DNA from: Acidiferrobacteraceae bacterium
GTDB lineage: Bacteria; Pseudomonadota; Gammaproteobacteria; Arenicellales; UBA868
Assembly: GCA_002724185.1 (NCBI GenBank)
Contig: PBOB01000073.1
Coordinates: 1-41,515, forward strand
Reading direction: 5' to 3'
DNA: 41,515 nt
Part shown: positions 35,710 to 41,515 of the stretch, in pieces
Position numbering within the stretch: the first letter of the stretch is position 1
Layout: every line of letters begins with the position of its first letter
Program-made: the position numbers and the translations under genes
Notes under the pieces: model-generated
What the model saw: the letters and a program-made list of their open reading frames with translations, nothing else
Databases searched by the model: none
What the model was told of the DNA's origin: nothing

Positions 35710-36744
35710 ATGATGGGGGCGTTAACGTCACTATGGCATAGCTTGCCCCTGCTGATTCAGTTGGGTCTTAAAATCATTGCAATTTTGGGTCCGTTGATGC
35801 TGGTTGTACTTTACTATACCTATGCTGAAAGGAAGGTTTTAGCATATATGCATGTTCGGGTTGGGCCGAATAGGGTAGGGCCGGCCGGATTGCTACAGCC
35901 TGTAGCGGATGCGGTCAAATTGTTATTTAAGGAGATCGTGATTCCCACAAACGCAGATCGGTATCTGTTCGTTATAGCCCCTATACTTTCAGTTGCGCCC
36001 GCATTTGCCGCTTGGGCAGTTATCCCTTTTAGTGACACATTAGTCCTAGCTGATATTGATGCTAGTCTTTTATATGTTCTCGCAATGACTTCACTTGGAG
36101 TATATGGAGTTATCGTTGCTGGTTGGGCCTCTAATTCAAAGTATGCTTTTCTAGGCGCGATGCGTTCTGCTGCTCAGATTGTAGCGTATGAAATTGCCAT
36201 GGGTTTTGCGTTAGTTGGGGTATTGATGGTCGCGGGTAGTCTCAATATTAGAGAAATAGTTCTAGGTCAACAGGGCGGGATTCACCAGTGGTATATCTTC
36301 CCGCTTTTTCCACTTTTTGTGGTTTATTTGGTGTCTGGAGTGGCAGAAACCAATCGCTCTCCTTTTGATGTAGCTGAAGGTGAATCAGAAATAGTCGCGG
36401 GTCCACATGTAGAGTATGGCGGGATGGGTTTCGCGCTTTTCTTTTTGGCTGAATACGCGAATATGATCCTTATTTCTAGTTTAGTTGTATTGCTTTTTCT
36501 CGGCGGCTGGCATCCACCATTTGAGTTTTCGCCACTTACTTGGGTGCCTGGACCGATTTGGTTTTTTGGAAAGCTGGCAGTTATTGCATTCTTGTTTTTA
36601 TGGTTCCGCGCTACTTTCCCAAGGTATCGTTATGATCAGATCATGCGCTTGGGGTGGAAAGTATTTATTCCAGTGACGTTAATATGGATCCTAGTGATTG
36701 GAGTGGCGAGGGTTTTGTCGCCAATCCATTTTGTATTTCGTTAG
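35710..36744 (+). CDS. nuoH: NADH-quinone oxidoreductase subunit H
   Basis: This 344-aa membrane subunit with about eight spans forms the entry of the quinone chamber. Signatures are [21 protein letters not shown] near the N-terminus (in two parts around the loop), [19 protein letters not shown] with acidic residues of the E-channel, and [18 protein letters not shown] near the end. The start is one of two ATGs in tandem (35710 or 35713). nuoI follows after 2 nt. Confidence 0.96.
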   Translation: MMGALTSLWHSLPLLIQLGLKIIAILGPLMLVVLYYTYAERKVLAYMHVRVGPNRVGPAGLLQPVADAVKLLFKEIVIPTNADRYLFVIAPILSVAPAFAAWAVIPFSDTLVLADIDASLLYVLAMTSLGVYGVIVAGWASNSKYAFLGAMRSAAQIVAYEIAMGFALVGVLMVAGSLNIREIVLGQQGGIHQWYIFPLFPLFVVYLVSGVAETNRSPFDVAEGESEIVAGPHVEYGGMGFALFFLAEYANMILISSLVVLLFLGGWHPPFEFSPLTWVPGPIWFFGKLAVIAFLFLWFRATFPRYRYDQIMRLGWKVFIPVTLIWILVIGVARVLSPIHFVFR

Positions 36745-36746
36745 CG

Positions 36747-37241
36747 ATGATTCTAACTAACCTAAAAAATTTAGTAAGAACTTGGTTTTTAGTGGAACTT
36801 GTCCGGGGGCTAGGCGTGACTAGTCGTTACCTTTTTCGTAGAAAAATTACAGTGCAATATCCCGAGGAGAAAATTCCAAAATCGCCAAGATTTAGAGGCC
36901 TGCATGCTCTTCGACGTTATCCAAATGGTGAGGAGCGATGTATTGCCTGCAAATTATGTGAGGCAGTATGCCCAGCGCTGGCAATAACAATTGAATCTGA
37001 AGTGCGTGATGACGATACTCGTCGCACGACGAGATATGACATTGATCTATTTAAGTGTGTTTATTGCGGATTTTGTGAGGAGGCATGTCCAGTTGACTCC
37101 ATCGTATTAACCGATATCCATGAGTTTCACTTTGAGCAGCGTGAGGGCCATATCATCACTAAAAATGATCTTCTTGATATAGGTGATAGATACGAGGCAA
37201 AAATTGCTGCCGATAGGCAAGCCGATGCAGCATATAGATAA
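36747..37241 (+). CDS. nuoI: NADH-quinone oxidoreductase subunit I
   Basis: This 164-aa subunit holds two [4Fe-4S] clusters, N6a and N6b. Ligands are C65, C68, C71 with C75 ([11 protein letters not shown]) and C104, C107, C110 with C114 ([11 protein letters not shown]). An amphipathic N-terminal helix docks it to the membrane arm. The frame is open from 36654, but ATG 36747 directly after the nuoH stop fits family length. nuoJ follows after 26 nt. Confidence 0.96.
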   Translation: MILTNLKNLVRTWFLVELVRGLGVTSRYLFRRKITVQYPEEKIPKSPRFRGLHALRRYPNGEERCIACKLCEAVCPALAITIESEVRDDDTRRTTRYDIDLFKCVYCGFCEEACPVDSIVLTDIHEFHFEQREGHIITKNDLLDIGDRYEAKIAADRQADAAYR

Positions 37242-37267
37242 GCGGAGATCATAGGAAGATTAAATAC

Positions 37268-37897
37268 ATGTCCTTTCTTCAAGTGTCATTCTATTGTTTT
37301 TCACTGATCCTCATAGTAGCTGCAGTCAGAGTAGTGACTGTTGGTAATGCGGTCAAGGCGGCGCTCTATTTGGTGCTTGTGTTCTTTAGTGCTGCATGCA
37401 TATGGATTACCTTGGAAGCGGAATTTCTGGCTATTGTTTTGGTTCTCGTCTATGTTGGGGCTGTAATGGTGTTGTTTCTTTTTGTTGTCATGATGCTAGA
37501 CATTGACATTACGCGGATGCGGGAAAGTTTCGGTCGTTACCTGTTCACGGGCGGTAGCATTGCCGTCATTATGGTTATTGAGCTAGGCATTGTGGTTATG
37601 GCGGGCTCTTTTGACCTGGACAGAGTGCCAAGGCCTGTTGGTCACGACTCAGAATACTCGAATACAAAAGAGCTAGGAATTTTGCTCTATACAGATTATG
37701 TTTATATCGTTGAGCTAGCAGCCATTTTATTATTGGTAGCGATTATTGCCGCTATAGCTTTGACGCTCAGAAAGAGGCCAAAAACCCATTATCAATCACC
37801 AAGCCAGCAATTAACTGTTACAAAAAAGGAGAGGCTCAAGATTGTTGAGATGGACTCTGAGACAAATAGGTCATCTAATCGAGGCAGTTCATCATGA
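37268..37897 (+). CDS. nuoJ: NADH-quinone oxidoreductase subunit J
   Basis: This 209-aa membrane subunit has five hydrophobic segments and the conserved [20 protein letters not shown] stretch in the third span, which holds the pi-bulge glutamate region. Its C-terminal tail after about 170 is hydrophilic (rich in Lys, Ser and Thr). The stop overlaps nuoK by ATGA (37894-37897). Confidence 0.94.
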   Translation: MSFLQVSFYCFSLILIVAAVRVVTVGNAVKAALYLVLVFFSAACIWITLEAEFLAIVLVLVYVGAVMVLFLFVVMMLDIDITRMRESFGRYLFTGGSIAVIMVIELGIVVMAGSFDLDRVPRPVGHDSEYSNTKELGILLYTDYVYIVELAAILLLVAIIAAIALTLRKRPKTHYQSPSQQLTVTKKERLKIVEMDSETNRSSNRGSSS

Positions 37898-38199
37898 TCC
37901 CACTGTCTCATTATTTGATGCTAAGTACTCTCTTATTTTCAATTAGCATCATAGGGATATTCCTTAATAGGAAAAACTTAGTCGTTCTGCTAATGGCCAT
38001 TGAGTTGTTATTGCTTGCAGCAAATATTAATTTTGTCGCGTTCTCGCACTACCTGGGCGATGCCGCAGGACAGGTTTTTGTGTTTTTCGTATTGACTGTA
38101 GCAGCAGCAGAGTCAGCTATTGGGCTCGCAATACTTATTGTTGTTTTTAGAAATCGACAAAGCATTGATGTACAAGATCTGAGTCAACTAAAAGGCTAA
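37894..38199 (+). CDS. nuoK: NADH-quinone oxidoreductase subunit K
   Basis: This 101-aa subunit has three membrane spans, with the conserved glutamates in the second span ([14 protein letters not shown]) and third span ([11 protein letters not shown]), which are part of the proton path. Length is typical. It begins in the nuoJ stop and is followed by nuoL after 4 nt. Confidence 0.96.
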   Translation: MIPLSHYLMLSTLLFSISIIGIFLNRKNLVVLLMAIELLLLAANINFVAFSHYLGDAAGQVFVFFVLTVAAAESAIGLAILIVVFRNRQSIDVQDLSQLKG

Positions 38200-38203
38200 T
38201 CGT

Positions 38204-40138
38204 ATGACTCTTGAGCTACTGGTGCTAATGATTCCTACGAGTTGTCTTGTCGCGTCAGTAGTTACAGGGCTAGGGTCAAATTATCTTACAAGCCGCGTAG
38301 TGCATTTAATCACTATCGGAGCTGTCACCATCTCATTCCTTGGATCATTGTGGGTTGGAGTCTTGGTGATACAAGGCCAGCGTTTAGATATGATCTTGTA
38401 TACATGGGGGGCAAGTGACACTATCAATTTTAGTGTTGGCTTTTTGATTGATCAATTAAGCTCCTTGATGATGGTGGTTGTAACGTTCGTATCTCTTATG
38501 GTCCACATATACACCGTTGGCTATATGAAAGAAGATCCGGGATACAAGAGATTTTTCAGCTACATATGTCTTTTCACGTTTGCCATGCTGATGCTGGTGA
38601 CAGCGAACAATTTTTTACTCCTATTTTTTGGTTGGGAAGCGGTAGGTCTTGTTTCCTATTTGTTGATTGGATTCTGGTTCGAGCGCAAATCTGCGACTTT
38701 TGCAAGTCTGAAAGCGTTCTTGGTCAATCGTGTTGGAGATCTAGGGTTTCTTCTTGGTATCGCCGCAATACTGTCTCTTTTTGGAACACTTGATTATCAG
38801 GCAGTTTTTGCAAGTGCCCCGGAGTATGCGACAGCGACCGTTGAAGGGCCATTTGGCAACGAATGGAAGTGGCTAACTATTATTTGCTTGCTTCTATTCG
38901 TTGGTGCAATGGGCAAGTCAGCTCAAGTGCCTTTGCATGTATGGCTGCCGGACTCAATGGAAGGTCCGACACCCATTTCAGCATTAATTCATGCGGCGAC
39001 TATGGTTACTGCAGGAATCTTTATGGTAGCTCGCATGTCCCCATTATTTGAGGAATCTAACGTTGCATTGATAACTGTGCTTCTGGTTGGTGCAATCACC
39101 GCTATCTCGATGGCATTGGTAGCGGTGGTGCAGAATGATATCAAGAGGGTTGTCGCTTATTCGACGCTGTCTCAATTGGGTTATATGACAGTTGCACTTG
39201 GTGTCTCAGCATATTCCGTCGCCATATTTCATCTTGCAACCCATGCATTTTTTAAAGCGCTGTTATTTCTAGCTGCCGGTTCTGTAATAGTTGCTTTGCA
39301 TCATGAGCAGGATATGCGGCGTATGGGCGGGTTGTGGCGGCGCATGCCTCTCACATACATCACCGCGCTCATTGGCACTATGGCATTGGTCGGGATTCCT
39401 CCCTTCGCTGGTTTTTTCTCGAAGGAAGCCATTATAGAATCCGTATTAGTTTCTCATTCAGTGGTTGGATCTGTTGTTTACTTTATGATGATCGCCGGAG
39501 TTTTCTTGACTGCCCTCTATTCATTCCGGCTAATTTTCCTAGTGTTTCACGGCGAATCACGACTAAGTGACGGAAATAGCAATCATGTTCATGAGTCAAC
39601 GTGGGTAATAACAATTCCATTAATATTGCTAGCTATCCCTTCATTATTTTCAGGCTTAGTTCTAGTGGACCCGGTTTTGTCTGGCAATCTATTAGGAGCC
39701 TCTGTAGTCAGCGGTGTTCATGAAGGTGCTAGCCATGGAGCAATATATATGCTTAGCCATGCATGGGTAACACCACCATTTTGGTTAGCGATTGCAGGTA
39801 CGATAGCCGCGTGGTTGTTGTACAATCGGTATCCAAGTACTCCAAAAAATATAGCTAACCGATCTCAGCTTGGTTACAGAGTTCTGGTGAACAAATATGG
39901 TATAGACAGGCTATATGAACTCATCTTCGCTGATGGTGCTCGCGCACTTGGTCATGTGTTGTGGAAATTTGGGGATCGTTTGGTAGTAGATCATACACTT
40001 GTAAATGGGACAGCTAGATTTGTCGGTCGGCTTTCTGGTTTTTTTCGATTGCTTCAGAGTGGATATGTATATCACTATGCCTTCGTTATGGTAGTCGGGC
40101 TTGTTGCGATTATGTCTTGGTTTATCTTTTTTAGCTAA
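38204..40138 (+). CDS. nuoL: NADH-quinone oxidoreductase subunit L
   Basis: This 644-aa antiporter-like proton-pumping subunit has about 16 spans. Motifs are LLLFFGWEAVGLVSYLLIGFW with the key Glu (given in two parts: FFGWEAVGL, VSYLLIGFW), KSAQVPLHVWLPDSMEGPTP with the key Lys, and the lateral C-terminal helix region (after about 510). Length matches complex I NuoL. nuoM follows after 16 nt. Confidence 0.96.
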   Translation: MTLELLVLMIPTSCLVASVVTGLGSNYLTSRVVHLITIGAVTISFLGSLWVGVLVIQGQRLDMILYTWGASDTINFSVGFLIDQLSSLMMVVVTFVSLMVHIYTVGYMKEDPGYKRFFSYICLFTFAMLMLVTANNFLLLFFGWEAVGLVSYLLIGFWFERKSATFASLKAFLVNRVGDLGFLLGIAAILSLFGTLDYQAVFASAPEYATATVEGPFGNEWKWLTIICLLLFVGAMGKSAQVPLHVWLPDSMEGPTPISALIHAATMVTAGIFMVARMSPLFEESNVALITVLLVGAITAISMALVAVVQNDIKRVVAYSTLSQLGYMTVALGVSAYSVAIFHLATHAFFKALLFLAAGSVIVALHHEQDMRRMGGLWRRMPLTYITALIGTMALVGIPPFAGFFSKEAIIESVLVSHSVVGSVVYFMMIAGVFLTALYSFRLIFLVFHGESRLSDGNSNHVHESTWVITIPLILLAIPSLFSGLVLVDPVLSGNLLGASVVSGVHEGASHGAIYMLSHAWVTPPFWLAIAGTIAAWLLYNRYPSTPKNIANRSQLGYRVLVNKYGIDRLYELIFADGARALGHVLWKFGDRLVVDHTLVNGTARFVGRLSGFFRLLQSGYVYHYAFVMVVGLVAIMSWFIFFS

Positions 40139-40154
40139 GTGAATGATAGGAAGC

Positions 40155-41515
40155 ATGTTACAGATTTCACTCCTTAGTCTAATAATCTGGCTCCCTATAG
40201 TCGGCGGTCTTGTAGTCCTCTCTATTCATTCAATCAGTAGGTCAGTTATCGTTACTAAGGTTGTTACTCTTGTTTTAGCAATTGTTAATTTCTTGTTGAG
40301 TCTTTTGCTTTACTGGGATTTTGACTCCGGCACAGCTGCCATGCAATTTGTCGAAAGATTTATGTGGATTGAAATGCTTAATATCGAATATTTTGTTGGG
40401 CTTGATGGAATATCTATTCTCTTTGTGATATTAACGACATTCTTATCCCTAGTAGTGGTTATTGCTGGTCTAGAGGGAATCCATCGGCGTGTCCACCAAT
40501 ATTTCGCAGCTTTCCTTGTAATGGAGGGTTTGATGATTGGGGTATTTTGCGCGCTTGATGCGATTTTGTTCTATTTGTTTTGGGAAGCAATGCTGATACC
40601 CATGTATCTAATCATTGGCATTTGGGGCGGAGATAATCGTGTATATGCGGCTATGAAGTTCTTTCTCTATACCCTTGTTGGGTCACTGCTTATGTTGCTT
40701 GGTTTTGTATATTTATATTTCGTATCAGGTAATACATTTAGCATCTTAGATTTTCATAACGTTCCACTATCTGAAGGTAGTCAAATACTCTTGTTTATTG
40801 CATTCTTGTCGGCGTTTGCCGTTAAAGTTCCCATGGTGCCGGTCCACACGTGGTTGCCAGATGCGCATGTTGAGGCGCCAACTGCAGGCTCTGTCATTCT
40901 GGCTGCCGTAATGTTAAAGATGGGCGCATACGGTTTTCTTAGAATTAGCCTGCCGATTACACCGGATGCATCACATCAATTAGCAGGTCTGATGATTACG
41001 CTGTCCTTAGTCGCGGTAGTCTATATTGCTTTTGTAGCGCTCGTACAGACAGATATGAAGAAGTTGATTGCCTATTCTTCAATTTCACATATGGGTTTTG
41101 TGACGCTCGGATTTTTTATATTTAATATTCATGGTATTGAAGGCGCTTTGATCCAGATGGTTTCTCATGGTTTTATTTCTGGGGCACTATTTCTATGTGT
41201 TGGCGCTCTATATGATCGATTACATTCAAGAGAGATAGAGGGTTTTGGTGGCGTGGCTAAGCCCATGCCGAGATTAGCTCTGTTTTTCTTGTTGTTTGCA
41301 ATGGCCAATGTAGGATTGCCCGGAACATCTGGATTTGTTGGTGAGTTTCTAGTTGTAATGGGTGCATTTCAAAAAAATGCTTGGCTAGCTTTAGCGGCAG
41401 GTATGACTCTAGTTCTGGGTGCAGGCTATACATTATGGATGATAAGACGAGTTATATTTGGGCCGGTAGAGCACCAGCAGGTGGCTGTTCTCGACGATGT
41501 AGGGGTACGAGAGGT
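40155..41515 (+). CDS. nuoM: NADH-quinone oxidoreductase subunit M (truncated by window end)
   Basis: The first 453 residues of this antiporter-like subunit are open to the window edge. Conserved motifs are LFWEAMLIPMYLIIG with the key Glu, AVKVPMVPVHTWLPDAHVEA with the key Lys, and KKLIAYSSISHMGFV. ATG 40155 is preferred, close behind AGGA (40148-40151); ATG 40143 in the same frame would add four residues. Homologues are about 500 aa, so only a short C-terminal part is missing. nuoN is expected just beyond. Confidence 0.95.
   Translation, partial: MLQISLLSLIIWLPIVGGLVVLSIHSISRSVIVTKVVTLVLAIVNFLLSLLLYWDFDSGTAAMQFVERFMWIEMLNIEYFVGLDGISILFVILTTFLSLVVVIAGLEGIHRRVHQYFAAFLVMEGLMIGVFCALDAILFYLFWEAMLIPMYLIIGIWGGDNRVYAAMKFFLYTLVGSLLMLLGFVYLYFVSGNTFSILDFHNVPLSEGSQILLFIAFLSAFAVKVPMVPVHTWLPDAHVEAPTAGSVILAAVMLKMGAYGFLRISLPITPDASHQLAGLMITLSLVAVVYIAFVALVQTDMKKLIAYSSISHMGFVTLGFFIFNIHGIEGALIQMVSHGFISGALFLCVGALYDRLHSREIEGFGGVAKPMPRLALFFLLFAMANVGLPGTSGFVGEFLVVMGAFQKNAWLALAAGMTLVLGAGYTLWMIRRVIFGPVEHQQVAVLDDVGVRE

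Noticed and set aside
1-41515. CRISPR arrays, insertion sequences, rRNA genes and toxin-antitoxin pairs
   Set aside because: Looked for throughout; no regular spaced repeats, transposase, rRNA or toxin-antitoxin motifs were seen.

Overview
The window looks like part of a bacterial chromosome from the Pseudomonadota, most likely a gammaproteobacterium outside the Enterobacterales and Pseudomonadales. Three things support this: the gene order ispB <- -> rplU-rpmA-obgE-proB ... rpsT <- -> murJ ... ribF-lspA-ispH; the order rlmE-ftsH-folP-glmM-tpiA-secG-tRNA-Leu-nuo; and separate nuoC and nuoD genes. A betaproteobacterium-like order cannot be fully excluded. The dimethylglycine/sarcosine-dehydrogenase-like gene and the moderately AT-leaning composition would fit an aquatic or marine lineage, but that is inference.

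Layout. (1) 1-2026: the end of an integrated element abutting the 3' end of tRNA-Pro(CGG), with a partial ORF, a winged-helix protein, an excisionase-like HTH protein and a tyrosine integrase. (2) 2198-2863: an unrecognised 221-aa protein. (3) 2901-11778: a conserved housekeeping block, with ispB (minus), ribosomal proteins L21 and L27, ObgE, ProB, S20 (minus), the lipid II flippase MurJ, a DUF2203-like protein, RibF, LspA and IspH. The ileS and fkpB genes often found beside ribF/lspA/ispH are absent here. (4) 11779-22334: a more variable region, starting with a gene-poor stretch and tRNA-Thr(CGT). It holds UDP-glucuronate decarboxylase, a small membrane protein, an LpxL-type acyltransferase (minus), an SLC13 permease with RCK_C domains, an AraC-HTH/Ogt DNA-repair protein (minus), a DMGDH/SARDH-like flavoprotein followed after 3 nt by an AlaX tRNA-editing protein, a Gfo/Idh/MocA oxidoreductase and a DUF192 lipoprotein. 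(5) 22434-28667: rlmE, ftsH, folP, glmM, tpiA, secG and tRNA-Leu(GAG). (6) 28837-41515: respiratory complex I genes nuoA to nuoM in order, with nuoM cut by the window end.

How the genes work together. Much of the window serves the cell envelope: isoprenoid supply (IspH, IspB), peptidoglycan and LPS precursors and export (GlmM, MurJ, UXS, LpxL), lipoprotein maturation (LspA), secretion (SecG) and membrane protein quality control (FtsH). A second group serves ribosomes and translation (L21, L27, S20, ObgE, RlmE, AlaX, three tRNAs). The last 13 kb encodes the NADH:ubiquinone oxidoreductase.

No clearly new multi-gene defence or mobile system is visible. The most interesting signals are the DMGDH-like/AlaX gene pair, the 13-bp tandem repeats that carry the ribosome-binding site of murJ, the mutually exclusive hairpins before nuoA, and the island boundary at tRNA-Pro.
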